Positions 34,773 through 48,530 are shown, numbered from the stretch's first letter. The stretch is 64,000 nucleotides of DNA from Dioscorea cayenensis subsp. rotundata (GCF_009730915.1 NC_052489.1:26405916-26469915); one strand, 5' to 3'. Translations and numbers: made by a program. Notes: a model not told the origin generated them from the sequence alone.

Positions 34773-37743
34773 ATTAACATACCTTGAACTGCTCTTCATA
34801 GAAACAGAACTGCAAACTGGGTTATCTGTTGATCGCCCTATAGTTTCTCTTCTATTTTAGCAAATAAATGGCATATACTATGCCCTGAAGATTGTAACAT
34901 CTTGTGGGATCATAAAAATCAGCCTTTCGCCCCCAGTGGACTATACAGTCTATACCGACATAATAATTAATACATATATTGGAACTCATTACAAGCTTTT
35001 GTTGCTGCTATCTGTGATTGAAGAAATAAGTTGCCTGCTGTTTTAATGCATGCTTTTGCTAATTTACCCTGGAGAAGCATGATTGCTTCAGAATATTTTA
35101 TTTTAACCTTTTTTTAGCATTTCTTGCAGGGTATTCTTGTTTCAGGTATCTTCAAGATCACCCTTGTATTCTTTCTCCTTTTTGCGCTTGATTTGGTTAC
35201 CTTATTGCATGTAGTTTATGATGGTTTCTTATTAAGTACAAGTATAACAGCATGCATGTCCAAGAAAGCAAGAGCTGTTTCTGCGTAGGCCAGTTCTCCC
35301 TGCTTGTATTTATGCTAAGAATTCTTTTATGATTTTGATTCATCACATTCTTCACCTTTCTGTGATCAATTTTCAGTTTATTGCGACCAGGCCTATTTAG
35401 ACTATCATAAGTTGATGTTCTATTGGTATTAAAAGTTTGGTTAATTTGAATAGTAATTTAGGACAATATTTCCTGTATTTTAGATCTCTCCATGTGAGTG
35501 GTGGCTTATTGGCTCCTTGTGAGGATTGATGTCAAGCAAATTTAAGAAATCTGCAACCACTTTGTTCTGACAAAAGTAGGCAGAAAGGACCTTTTGGTTG
35601 TCGTGCATGTTCAAGTAAAGGATACATATGGCAAATCCAGATATTCTTAGAAATACAATACGTGCAAACAAGCTTTTGGTATTTGGACAATGCATTTGTC
35701 TAAACTTTTTTTGGCATTTGTCATTGAAATTGCATCATGACATGCAGATATAAGTATGTAAGGCATGTCTAGCATAATTTTGCCTACATATCCGTTTTAT
35801 AGTCTTGTGTGAACCATAATTGATTATATGATGTACGAAGTAGAAGGCGGTTGATTGCATATAATTGGTTCTTAGTTAGAGAGGCAAAGATCTGATTTAA
35901 CGATGAAATGACAGAAGGCTCATTGTAAATGACTGATGACCTTTCCGGAGCAGAATAGGTGGAAGTATAGTGACAAGAGTTGGGAAGCGGTTGCTTATTC
36001 TGTTCAGTTCTACAGGGCCCATCATGGAACGGTGAGTTTTTTAAACTTTATATCTTATGTGGATTTGAGTTCTTCCCCTTTGAGCAATCCCTATTTATTT
36101 TAGACTTTCTGTGTTCATATTTCTAGTTCCCTTCTTCATAACATTTTTGCTAGTTTAGAACACATCTCTTCTTTTGTCTCCTCTTTGGTGTCTCTTTTTG
36201 TTTCTTATTTAAACTATCTTTCTGTCATTTGTAATGTGTATTCATTTTATTTGGTACTTTGAAAACGACAGATGATGATGATGATTATGATGATTATATG
36301 GAGGGTCAATTCCTGATTCTTCAATGAGAAAAAAAGCAAACTTATCATCCACTATCCAGGAGAATCATAAGGTCACCATTGTTAATCTGTACCTGAAACC
36401 ATATATTTGCATGGTATATTTTACAATTTACTGTCTGTTGTATCATTTACTAATTTGATTGACTTTAAAGTTATATTGACTTCTCAAAGCATGCATTGGA
36501 CACTACCATTAATTTTGCCATAATAATTCATAAGTTGCGAATTTTTTCCAGGAAACTTTGACATTTAGCCTGTATATTCTTCATTATTTATATCTTTGGA
36601 GTATTTAGTCAACGAATAATTCCTTCTTCTAAAGTAATTAGGTCTAACTATTGATTGCATTTTGAAAAAATTTGCTTGTTACTTATCAATGAATACTTGC
36701 TGTTAATGCCTTGTAAATGTTTCTCCATGGTTGTTTTAACATTTAAGAATATTAGGATATCAGTTTTTTATTAAGATTTTTGGGTTGTTGATGACTTTTT
36801 GAGTTGTCCCACAATGCCAAGTTCCCATATAAAAAGAAAATAAATTGTAAAAAAAAAAAAAAAAGAATTGGCTAATGTAGTTCTCTTATAATATATTTTT
36901 TTTCTTCTAACAAAATTAATGTGTCTTTGGTTATTAGCAGACAGCTCGTAATTCAATTGTGAGTATTTGAAGACATATGTTGCTCCTTTTTTTTTCCTTC
37001 ACTTCCATTTACAAGAGGACTTTCCTAGAATTAGCAGCTTATTGAGGAATGATATAATCTCTAGTAACTTTCTGTGTGGCATTTCTAAGTTGCCTTATTA
37101 AGATGCATGCTGCTTCAATCATGACTTCAGTTACAAACTTAGATCATGAAGCACATGGAATCAAAAATAACTATTCACAAAACAACATCTGGCCCTTCTG
37201 TTCTTGAAGTCTAAAGAAATGCTAGTAGAATTTATAATTCAGCACTATCCTGCAGGGATTAATATATATGTTATTGGTTTCTATAGGAGCTTTACAAACT
37301 CCTAAGGTTGCTTATCATCATATAGTCAATTTTCTTTCAATTTACTTTCTATCAAGTGTTCAGTATCAATGAAGTTGCTAGATTTAAGTTTACATAGCTC
37401 ATAATTAATAAGAAACAAACAAATTAATAAATTGTTCTGTCGTAACATGCGGTAAACTGTTGGTGGTACTACTTCCACAACAGTCTGATATTTTGCATAA
37501 ACTATTGTTTGCTCCAAAAAATTAATTTATCTACACCCATTTCATTTTATTTCCTTTCAAGCTTCAGTTAATGTTTTCTTTCCATCATCAATAAATTAAT
37601 TTTCCACTTGTATCCTAATCTAATGCGAAATCACAATTTTTTATCATGGGAATATATTTTATTATCACAATATATATGAAAATTCTAGTGCTATTTTCTA
37701 GGCACACCGATTATGTCTTTCTGGCTTGTAGGGTGCTCTCAGC
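34773..37743 (+). other. Downstream region of the At5g19025-like gene, no confirmed gene
   Basis: Base composition is less AT-rich than true intergenic DNA here, as in transcribed untranslated or intron sequence. One exon-like open block with good splice borders lies at 35959-36031. Otherwise T-rich sequence, no frame of note, and an A-run at 36850-36865. Confidence 0.4.
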
Positions 37744-40448
37744 TCAGAAACATCCATTCAAGTCAATTTGTTTGCAAACTAGAGGAGCATCGTTGTCATC
37801 TTGAACATTTAAATCCAGCTGTGATTCTAGCCATGACATTCCATACTCATTTGATTTCCGTTTTTTATCTAGTTGTCCTCCATGTGTGTTGCAGTTGTGT
37901 TGATCATCATAATGGTCTTCTGTGCCTATTTCCTTTTGCTGTTGACCAGGGATAATATGACTGCTGTCTTCATCACCATTATCTTTAAGTCTGATTGATA
38001 GATCATTAGTGTTCATCTTAACTGGGAAAATTGTCTTATTCGAATTTCCTCCTCTTGGTGAAGGATCTATTATGCATGAGTTTGCATTTCTGCCCCATGC
38101 ACTTTGAGGTTGTGCAAGTGTAAGAGCCGTTGTATGCTTACTATGCAGGGATGTAGAATAAATTGTCAAACCAGTGCTTAGTTTTTTTATTTCCTGGTCT
38201 TGTTCGGATCCTTCTACCATGGTCAAGCAACTTTCTAGTGCACAGTCAGCAATCTTAACTGTTTGTGCTTGCGGGGCTTGCAAACTAGAAAACTCCTTTG
38301 TACTTGGAAATGTGATATTTAGGTATTCACTGGAAACTTTCGAAACTGATTCAGAGAGTTCTGCCATGGCCACTTCCAGGCCATTAGAGCCCAGGTTCTG
38401 CTTTCCAAGTGTTTCTTGGGCCTTCTCCAGCACTGATTGTAAATACTTCCCTTGGGCTTCTATTTGGAGCTGTAAATGTCTCTGCACCTTCTCAGAAGAG
38501 GAAATAATAGAAAAGAATGTAGTTCAGATACTTCATATCAGCCAGGGCTTTTTGTTCTTTGCTTCTATACATCCAAGCTTATGTATGATCCCACATTGAC
38601 AAATTGTTGCAATTTCAGACCTAACATTGACCCTTTTAACCATACATACTTAGCTAATTCTCTACATAAATAAAGCTTATGTTGGAATATATCTAGGTAA
38701 TTAAGTGAAGTGCAACATTGGCACATTTTCTATTTTTTTGGTACTCTAACACATACATTTTTTGGAGGCTATCACCCTTTCCAGCGTATCTAGGTGAATT
38801 AGGAATCATATGCATGAATCCTGTATATAATTGTTTTCAAAAAATTTTCCATTATTTTCCCATGGAAATCTTATATTGCTTGGTGAAGGGTTTTTTTTTT
38901 TCTTTCATTTGATTATTTAATGTTATTTATCTGCTATGTGGTATTTATATTTACAAAATAAAAGACTGTCTATTCTTATTCTTATATATAGAGGGTATGG
39001 GCTTGAATCTTATTATGTCACTGGTAAAGCCTACTGCTGCAAAATTCTAAATGACACATGAAGTAATCTTCACCATTTAAAATACTCATAAAGCAGGAGA
39101 AATATCTTATGGGTCTCTAATATGTTCGTGGGGATTCTCTCAAGGCTGTAGATTTATGAACAATGTCGTCACCAACAGTTGATAGAGGTACCTATACCAT
39201 GTGAATTTTAATTATTTTAAATTTGAAACTGTCAAGATAAATATCAACCTTTTTGGACTTTAATCTTGATGCGTGTAATACACATTATTTTCGAGGCCTT
39301 CCTATGGTTAACCCTTTGCAGCAGGAAACTTTCCATTAATTCATTTTTATGTCATCCAAACAAGTTCATGGAAGACGACTTAATCTATGAGTTCTTACTT
39401 CTAAGCTCTCCAAATAGACGTCATCTTATAGTCTTGAATGATTTCTTTTTTCAATTTGGTGTTATTCATAGATGCCTCCTAGAGTTCAACATCCGGTAGA
39501 TAGGAGAATTAGCCAAACTATGGAGTTAATTTTTCTTCATATTGAACATTCATGATGGCCATTTACTAGATTCTGTGAGCTACTTCAATTTCTCTTTATA
39601 GACTATAGAGAGAAATTTACCTCAAGTTGTTCCTGTAACTGTTTCTGTACTTCAATTTGCATCTGAAGTGCTTCACTTATCTGCAAGGTGCTGATAACAT
39701 TTGAAGTGTTAGTGCTACTTTATCCTACAATTCTAAGCATTCTAGATAGTTCAAGTTCTCACTTGTTTGCCTGGGCAAGGTCATTTGTATTGCTCATTAA
39801 TGATCTAGTCATTTCAAGCGTCTTTTCTGCTTCTACTGTACTGCATGCTGTACCTGGTATAATTTAATCTATCAGTATCATATATTCAAGTTAAGAAGTT
39901 CAGTCTACTTTCTGGAAATTGTTACCATTCTTGTCTGTCCCAGTTTCAGGTTGAGCTTGCAGATTTTTACCAAGCCTGTACTTCTGAACAAACAAGAATA
40001 CACTCTTTATGAGCAAAATTTGTAGTTTTGTGATGAAAACTTGTGGAAGTCAGAGAATACCTGAAGGTGGCTTTTTAGGTGATACAAGGTTAGTCCTGGA
40101 ATGCCCATTAGCGTCATGACTGTTTTTGGGGTGGCCTCTGCTACATGAAAAAATTGATTCAGTTGACTTTCATGAGACATGCCCACCTATGTACTATAAT
40201 GATATTTCTAATTGTGCTTTTTTTTTCTTGTGTGGTTGTATGTACTTACTATCTGCTCCTCCTAGTCGAGTCACTGCTTCTATAAAACGTTCATGCAGTT
40301 CAGGTGTCCATTTCAATCTAGGCTTAGTTGATAGGACCAATCCGGAAGGACTCTGTGCTTTTTGTCTTCTAAGAAACAAATGTTTTTCTGGAAAAAAGGC
40401 TGCCCCAGAGGGGTTGAGGCTTTTCTTGTTTTGGTAATGGTGATACAT
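37744..40448 (-). CDS. MYB-CC transcription factor, MYR1/MYR2 (PHL8/PHL9)-like, 412 aa, 6 coding exons
   Basis: Coding exons on the minus strand are 40448-40250, 40137-40061, 39983-39926, 39853-39763, 39690-39621 and 38487-37744. All borders are GT-AG and all phases agree. Residues 41-93 form the single MYB repeat (KPRLKWTPELHERFIEAV ... KTVM, then GLTLYHLKSHLQKYRL). The MYB-CC coiled coil follows (LQISEAL...QEQLE...HLQL.IEAQGKYLQSVLEKAQETL). The C-terminus ends with LDLN and KQIDLNG motifs, as in Arabidopsis MYR1/MYR2. Family members bind P1BS-like sites as dimers; MYR1/MYR2 repress flowering under low light, and other MYB-CC members act in phosphate starvation. The signature LHEQLE reads LQEQLE here. 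A leader intron is likely, since TTATGCAG|AAAATG lies just before the start. Confidence 0.92.
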
Positions 40449-43400
40449 TTTCTGCATAAGAAACATGTTAGAAACATGTACGTAAGAGGAAATATTAGCA
40501 ACACGAAGTGGATTGAAGGAGACTTGTGTTGCAAGCTCTAATTCTACTGACAAATCAAATGGTAGAATTCAAAGCAGATTTGGACCTTCTATTCTTTTCT
40601 CTTCTTTCTGCTCTTATTTGGTTTGGTATCATGAACTACAGCTAATGGCTTGATTGCCTTGTATCCGCCGATTATTTAACTATGCTATGGCGGCTATCAC
40701 CTGGGTGTCTTGTATCCTATTTTTCTTTAAATTTAGGCTGAGCTATAGTTTCTTGAGCCTACTTAGCATATTGCCAAAGAGTTCTCTCCTTATAAGGCAA
40801 AAAGGGTATTGGGAATCTTTGTAAAAAACACTCAATCCAATTCATTGTTCACATCTATCCGAGAGAGATCTTGTTCTTCTTTCTTTAGTTAGATGTGGTC
40901 CATTTTTTGAAACTTTTGTTGTCAATTCTCAAGCCTACAGTCACTATGCTTATTGCGCTATTCTTTCTGCAAACATTATTTTATTCACTTATATTATTAA
41001 ATTTTCTATGTTAATCCATTGTTAAAGCATTTGGCTCTTGAAAAAAAGTCTATGTATAACACCTCAAGGAGGAATTTGCTGATGTCAATTTCCATTTTCT
41101 TCTGTATTGTATGCAAACTAAATTGTTTGTCTGTGATACCTGGGGCCATTGTTCCTCTTGAGCATGAAGAGGCATGTTTGGTGATTGGTTTAAGATGATT
41201 GGGTTCTATTAATATGCCCTCAAAGACACTAAAGAGTATAGAATCAGGTCCAAGACAATGGAATGTAGAATGAAGGAATACCTTTTAGCTTTTGATTGAA
41301 GAAGTTTAGAAATTCTGCTCACTAGACACTGAGAAGCAGAACCGAAATTTTTTTATCATAAGGACACCGTTGCTGTAAATTAGTGCCCTTTCTGACTTCC
41401 ATCAAGAAATTGTATATGGCATAAATATGCAGTTCCCTTTTGTCTCCATTGTTGATCTTTGCACTTATTCTGTTACTCAGCAAAAGCAGAAAACAGGTTC
41501 TGCTTCTGTGGTGCATGATGCTAGTGTTTGAAACTGTTGCACAAATTTAGAGATAATCTTTAAATGGTAAGATAAGGATTAGGGTTAGGGTTAGGCTTCT
41601 GCTTCTCTTAATTGTTTATTAGAGTGATTATAGCATATTTCCCGAGCTTACTATTCTGAATTTGAACTCTGTCGGTTCTGGATTTGCTGTAAGCTTGGAC
41701 CTGTCAAAATTTGTGTGCTCTTGCAGGCTTGCACACTAACAAAAGCAGGAGCAATTCTTTCTATAGAAAATAATTATATTCCTCAAGTGCATCCACAACT
41801 CTGCTCGCTTTCCTACTGTGTGTATTTGATCATCATCCTTCATCTACGACTGCTCAGGTGCACAAACACAATATTCGATGGTATGAAAATATTAATTTTG
41901 AAAGTACAATAAGCAGTCATCAGTTACTTCTTGATTGCTTTAGGGATATGCTTAGTAAAGAATATATTACACAATTGGCCATAGAAATATGTGCTAGAGT
42001 GACCAGCGGTAGAATATGTAGCTACAGCTAGATTAGGATATATATTGTGTGCTTGCATGCATGTGTGCTAAGCTGTAGGATGTGCATTCCAGGCAGCAAT
42101 CTGAAACATAATTCCCTGGAATTTATGAAACGGTATGGTACCCACTAATTAGTCCTGACCAAGACTAGTCTCAAGTTTGTCTTCAACAAGCTGGTATGCT
42201 TTATGACTATCCTGTAAGTCAGGGCTGCAGGATTGAAGCGTTGGGAATTCACTGCATCTGAATTTGTTTCTTTACTCTACTCACCGTGTCATGACTCTAT
42301 ATTATTTGGGAACAGTTTCGCTGATGAATTATTTTATTTTATTTTTCCTCCATCACTTGGGAACTTAGGTCCATCTGATTGTGGAACATTATAGGTGACT
42401 ATATATAGCTTTGTAATCTGATCGTGCTGGCTTGGAAGTTGATAATTCTATTTCCCTTTTTCTCTGCATTCTGTATCATGTAATCATTGACAAGCCTTCT
42501 CATAAAATGAGGTTTTTTTTTCCAAACTTACTAAGCACTTCTAAAGTGTAGCATTTAAGGTGAATATATGATTTTCTTTCCTATTTAAGTTATTTGATTT
42601 TCTTTCCTATTTAAGTTTTTTAACCTGTCACAGAATTTTGAGATGATTATGGGAACATATTAAAAAAAAAAAAAATTCAATTAATGATATGTGATTTCAT
42701 GTTCAATATTGCAACAGATGAAATTCCTCTTTCCAAATGATATAACTATATACAATACCCTATTTTTATTTTTTAGACTAGCTCTGATCAATCTTTTTAG
42801 TATGGTAGCATATGTGAGAATTTCTCTGCCTGTAACCTGGACAACGCACATTGGCCAATTCCGAATATCTTGCTTTCAAGTGTTATTTTTTTAGGGTTAC
42901 ATCCTACAGCACCTATCATTGTAGTGCCTATCACCTCATTGCAATCTCACAATAATCAATTGAAATTGACTAGAGTTTAGAATTCTTTTTTTTTTTTTAA
43001 ATGAAAAAAAAAGGTGGCATATCTGAGCTCTTCTGGTCAAATCTTTTGATATCAACAAGAAGATGCTCTACACCTCTGAATGCATCCATCTGAAACTTCC
43101 TTTTCTGTCAAAAATTGTGAAAAATGATTAGTTGGTCATTTGATTAATTATTTTCTTTTTCTACTGAAAAGACCTATTTACTGTCAAAATCCTTTATTCT
43201 TGTAAATGTTTCTTATTTTACTTTAAGCTTTCTATTGTAAAGTACTTGCGGATTACCTTTTCAATGTTGATTCCAGTTTGTTGGAAACTCAAGCATTGAA
43301 CTGGCCATCTAAAGGTACAGGATAACTGTCTGGAAGACTCTGCTGTTTATAATTTCTTTTGACTCCTAGCTTGATGGTGTACTGTTCTTGTACATGTTTA

Positions 43401-46400
43401 CAAAAGTTTAAATGTGGCCAGCAGCATCAAGAACATATTCATCATGGATAAAGGTGTGCGAATGGAGGAATCCACCATCTCACACGCATGGAATTTGGAA
43501 CCTGAGTCTGGCAGGCTTCACTCTTTCGCTATCCAGATCCTGCAGATTGAGAGGTGAGTTACTGTTTCCTTTTCTTTTATTCAATACGGCTACTTATTCT
43601 TCTCTTGAAGTTCACAGATCCTTTGCATGCTTTGCTTTCAAAAAATGATTAAATCTCTAATTTTCTTAAGATTTTAGTGAAATCTTTTCTCTTGAGTTTG
43701 AAATTCAGGGGCAACTAGATAATTTGAGAATTTCATGTTGCCCTGGTTTTCTTATAAATAGATGAGATATGAAGAATAAGAAAACAAGAGCAGAGAGATA
43801 AGACATTGGGGTGGTGATAGAAGACAGTCACAATATTTCTTTCAGTCAAGAAATCAGGAGTCCTCAAGTATGAGTTGAATATAAATGGTGAAAATGATAA
43901 CATTGCAATTAAGAATCTTCTGACATTGGCTTTTGGTTATTTTTTAAAGAAGTTGTCTCTAAGTCATGGAAAGGAAGTATTATTATCAGATACGTTGCTT
44001 GGGAGTGTATTGATAAGAAGCTAGTCTGGATAATGTTTGCATAATTAATCAGTGTACAAACTTCTTTTACTATCAGCACCCTTCGCCATACTCTGTGTCT
44101 GTGTGTTGAACCCCTTGCTAATTGTACTGTTTTGATCTTCAATTGGGGAGTACCGGGATAACTAATTCTGGTCATCTAACTTGTTAGCCAAGGACTTGTG
44201 CAGGTGATATGACTTCTTTTATTGTACTAGTTCTAGTTTTCCTCCTTATTACTCTGTTGCATTGAATGCATATGATATTCTTATGGTCTTGCATTTAGTC
44301 CTCTAATGATCTAATCTCAAGCTTTACTTCTAATATCATTCCTGCATTTAAACTGCATATGGAATTCTCCATGCTTGATAAGAAGGATAGTAGTTTTAAG
44401 TCTCACTAGCCATTTAAACTGCATGCCAATGATGTCTTCCATATACATCCCATCTGGATTCCTTATGCTTCAAAAAGACTTCAGCAAGTTGTCCTCTTTG
44501 CAAACCATCCAATTTCCACTTGTAAGGATTCAGACTAAGAAAAAGCAGAGCATAAAATAAAGAGTCCATTTGTTAATGCTAGTACTATTGATGAATGCAA
44601 TTAGTACCTAAAATCAAGATGATATTGCTGACTGCCGCTCACAGGTACTGTGTTCAGCATTTTCTTTTTGACCAATGTTGTTTTGTTGCTGCCGATATTC
44701 TCCACCTCAAGTCATCCCTGGTGCATATATTCTGTTATTGTCACAGTGGACATCTGGGTCTCGTAAGTTGCTCTTATATTATCGTTCAACTTTCTCAATT
44801 TAATTTTTTTTGGTTTTTTATGTTCAGCTCATTTGCTGGTGGTGGGCCTTTTGTATCTTATTCCAGATCTGATATCTTTCTGAAGAATGAAGGATGAATA
44901 GCTTCTGATGCCTTTCGGTGACTTCCGTGGATTTCTTATCAATATGTGGTACCATGTCCTCGACATAGGTAGGTCCTATGGTACTTTTCAGTTCAACCAT
45001 TAAATGAAGTGCTTATTTAATTTGCAGCAAAAGCCATCCTTATTGCAGAATAGATGCTTCCAAGGTTTCAGATTTCAGGATGTATATTTGGTATCAGATT
45101 AATCCTATGGACCTACTTACCAAGGTAGCATTTGATTGCCAATACTAGGATAACAAAACCCTGAACCATCAAGCTTTTATTTTGTTTTATTTTTTGGATG
45201 CTATTAATAGTTGAATTTTCAACATACTAGACATCAATACCTCGATAATGTCAGATTATATTGATTAGGTTTACCTAGGAATGTCAATGTAGCTGTTTGC
45301 TTGTAAAATGAAACTGATGCTATCCGTAGTTAAAACTTGGCATATAAACTTCCCGTATTCATTCTCACATGGCAAAATAGTCTTTCAGTTTGGAAGCTAA
45401 ATCTACTCTCAATGTCTATCATTTTAGTGTTGGCATGAAACTAAACCACAAGCACTACTTTGGATTTGACATTGTTTCATAATCGTTAGCCATACTAGTT
45501 GGTTTGGAGATTAAAAGAGTTTAATGGTTTAGTTCTGACTTAGAATTAAAGCAAAGAAGTTTTTCTTTTGCAAAACAAATTATACGGTGTATTCTTTGAT
45601 TCATTAATGATATTTTTTGGTCTTTTCATCTCAGGTGAATGTAACCATGGAATTTGGCAAAAGATGGGTGAATTTAGTGAGGATTTTGAGGCCTCTTTAG
45701 TTTGTAATTCTGTAAATCCTTGACGACCCTGGAATTCAATGGGGACGTGTTGCATTCCGTCTTCTTTGTAGCCTCTCGGCATTCACTATGATTTTTTCAA
45801 ATAAAATCATCTTCCAACCCAATGAAAATAACAGACGTAAACAAAACAAGATTAGATTGGTAAAAAACACACTAATCTAAGATCGCTAGCCCTGCATTTG
45901 CAATGGTATATGTTGAGAAATTGTGGGATCAGGAAGACTGAGGCGCGACGCACCAAGAAAATTGGTACATTCATGCTGCATTATGCAGCCCACATAAGTT
46001 CAGAATTTTGTCAAACCAAATTTCACGCCTGCACATGAGAGAGAGCATAACCAGAAAACCAAAAGTGAAGTCTAGGTTTCACACCACATGAGAGAGAGCA
46101 TAACCAGAAAACCAAAAGTGAAGTCTAATAAATAGTGATATATATATATATATAAAAAGTAGGTGAAGTTCTTATAAATAGACAATGTGGTATTAAATTA
46201 TATAGGAATGTTTTGAAAACCTAAAATGGGCTCAATATATATGGACCTCTAACAGAATAAACATGTGCGAGAAAAAAAGTTAACCATCATCTCTGCATAA
46301 AACCTTCAGAGATCAGCAGAATATCACCACAAACATCACTGGTCATCAAAATTTTTCTATAGTAAAAAGTAAAAAAAAAATTCATGCTTATCAGTTATTT

Positions 46401-46631
46401 GCAGCTTATCAAAAAAGCACACAGATTTTCCACATTCCAAACCTCTTTGTATTCCACATACATTCTCTCCAAGAAATGCTTACAAACACAAGTACCGAAA
46501 ACACCACATCTTGTACCATAAAACTACTTTTGACGCATCAAAATACAAACATAATAACAAGAGAACACTCAAGGAAAAAGAAAAAAACAAATAAACCCAA
46601 GGAGAGTAGAATTCAAAGTTTACTTGAAAGA
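40449..46631. other. Gene-poor gap between MYB-CC and RING genes
   Basis: Presumed promoter and leader introns of the MYB-CC gene plus the region 3' of the RING gene. No recognised coding gene. Two plus-strand open blocks with splice-like borders and matching phase (43407-43553, 44645-44762) are unexplained. A 27-base tandem duplication lies near 42570-42620. Three TTAGGG-type units lie at 41579-41595. A 43-base direct repeat lies at 46032 and 46085. Confidence 0.4.
46032..46127. repeat. 43-bp direct repeat (two copies, 53-bp period)
   Basis: CACATGAGAGAGAGCATAACC and the following 22 bases recur exactly at 46085. Recent small duplication in the 3' flank of the RING gene. Confidence 0.85.
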
Positions 46632-46699
46632 TTCAAACCCATAGAATGAAAAAATATATACAAGATGTAACACATGAAGCTCGCCGATGATTTCATCAC

Positions 46700-47695
46700 T
46701 CAATTCTCATCAGCATTACCACCGGACGAGGAAGACGATGGATTGTATGCAGAATTTGAACCACTATTCTCCCAAAATGGAAACAGCGCATCCCATTCAT
46801 TGGAACTCAAATTCCTATTTTCACTTCCTCTATCACCATCTCGACCATTACCACCGGGAGTACTTGAATCCTTAGGTTCATCGGAAGGAAGCTGAAATCG
46901 GCAGACAGGGCATGAACTATGGAGCTCAAGCCATGGCACCAGACACCCATTATGAAATGAATGCTTGCAAGGCATCTCTCTAACCTCAGCGCCGATTTCC
47001 AAGTCCTCCAAGCAAACCGAACAGCTTGTATTCTCCTGAATTTTCACAGTAGGCAATGCTTCCACTGCCTCCTTCTTCGCCGGCGGTGTCCCGTACCTAT
47101 TAGGATCATTCTCCGCCAAATGCTGCAACAAGAGATCCAAACCAGGGCCAAGAAAATAATCACCTAACGACGCACCAAAACCACCACCACCACCATCGGA
47201 ATCTTGACCTTGTCCATGATTATCAAATGATCCTTGCAGAATTAAGGCGCGGTTGAAATTATCAATCAAGATCAAACTCTCTCGATCTCGATCTCTTTCC
47301 CTCTCCCTTTCCCCATCCATACTATCAGGATCAGCTTGAATTCTATCCTCAAGGTCTTGAATAAGCCTAAATATAGCGGAGCTCCTCCTCCGCCTCCTTC
47401 GCAGCAACGACGTCAAGTTTCGATCTTGATCAGAATCATCATCATCACCACCATCCCTCATAGGCCTATGACGACGCGAAGGGCCACCGACCCCCATCAT
47501 GCCAAGCAAGAGAGGAGCCAAGAGTGAAATAGATCTATCAGAAACCATCTCTGCAGAATCAAAATCTCCTCTTCCTTCAACTTCCTCCACAAATCCACTG
47601 TCACAGAAAGGGCACTTCATCTCCACTTCCATTACAGGGCTCACCATCTGTGAGCACATGTGACACCAATACCTAGCAACCAGAGCTTCACCCAT
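46700..47695 (-). CDS. RING-H2 E3 ubiquitin ligase with N-terminal zinc ribbon (RING1/SIRP1-like, 331 aa)
   Basis: Single coding exon, ATG at 47695. The N-terminus holds a four-cysteine zinc ribbon (C11, C14, C28, C31 in WCHMCSQMVSPV...MKCPFCDSGF). The C-terminal part holds a RING-H2 domain with ligands C225, C228, C243, H245, H248, C251, C262 and C265 (CSVCLEDLEIG ... CPVCRF). Between them lie an Asp-rich patch, an Arg run (99-104), an Arg/Glu-repeat and a glycine run. This layout is that of the plant RING1/SIRP1/RHC1A/AIRP-like group. Those proteins are soluble E3 ligases that pass ubiquitin from E2 enzymes to substrates in stress and defence responses. The particular substrate is unknown. 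Asp/Glu and Ser-rich tails may be disordered. The protein looks complete. Confidence 0.92.
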   Translation of the reverse strand: MGEALVARYWCHMCSQMVSPVMEVEMKCPFCDSGFVEEVEGRGDFDSAEMVSDRSISLLAPLLLGMMGVGGPSRRHRPMRDGGDDDDSDQDRNLTSLLRRRRRRSSAIFRLIQDLEDRIQADPDSMDGERERERDRDRESLILIDNFNRALILQGSFDNHGQGQDSDGGGGGFGASLGDYFLGPGLDLLLQHLAENDPNRYGTPPAKKEAVEALPTVKIQENTSCSVCLEDLEIGAEVREMPCKHSFHNGCLVPWLELHSSCPVCRFQLPSDEPKDSSTPGGNGRDGDRGSENRNLSSNEWDALFPFWENSGSNSAYNPSSSSSGGNADEN

Positions 47696-48530
47696 TTTTC
47701 ACCTAATCACACAACCACCTCTCCAATCTCAATTCCCAATTCCACAATCAATAATTTTCACAAGCCCTAAATTTCACAAACCCTAGACTAACAAAATTCA
47801 CAAGAATCAGATACAAAAACCTAGGAATGAAACACCAGCAAGCATCAATTAATCAATCAATTTCTCTCCTTTTTTTCTTCAGATCTTATAATTAAAAAAA
47901 AGGAAAAAAATAAAATAAAAAGTGATTCTTTCACCCCCCAAAAAGGAGATTCCTTTCTCTCCTCCACAAAAAAAAATAAAAAATTAAAATTAAAATTCCA
48001 GATTAACAAGACCCACATAAAAGCAAAATTTAAAAAAAAAAATTCATGAAAAATCAAAAATTGAGATGCAAAAACTTACTAAAAGAGAATTGGGGGGCCT
48101 CTCCTCATGAAATCTCAGCCAAACACCTGAGATGATAAATCTTGACCAAAACCAAAGTCCTGCTCTCAAATCTTCAAAATTAATCACAGGTTTTTTTAGG
48201 ATTTGTTGGAAAAAAACAACAAAAGATGAGCAGTTTACAAGAAGATCATAGATAGAATAGAAAAGAACTCTCTAGAACAACAATAAATTGGACATCATTT
48301 TATCATTAAAAAAAACAACTACATAAAAATAATATATAATTATATATATAATTATACATAAAATAAAAATAAAAATACTAATTAAAAAAAAATAAATTAA
48401 AAAAAAGAATACCTTGAGTTCAAAGGTAGAGATTCCTGGCCTGGACTTTGATTGGGCTGAGGGTTTGGTCAGAACTCAGTAGGGTGAGGAAGCTGCAAAG
48501 AAGGAGCACCACACCAAAGCATCAATCTTT
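47696..48530 (-). other. Leader and promoter region of the RING gene
   Basis: On the minus strand, GATTAG|GTGAAAAATGGG just before the ATG is an acceptor candidate. A first leader exon may end at the donor ACTCAAG|GTATTC (about 48412). A short middle exon may lie between TCTCAG|GTGTTT (about 48134) and TTTTA|GTAAGT (about 48083). The telo-box-like words AAACCCTA (47779, plus strand) lie in this leader region. Exact structure needs transcript data. Confidence 0.4.

Noticed and set aside
41579-41595. TTAGGG-type telomere-like units
   Set aside because: Only about three units; too short for an interstitial telomere tract and not the usual plant TTTAGGG.
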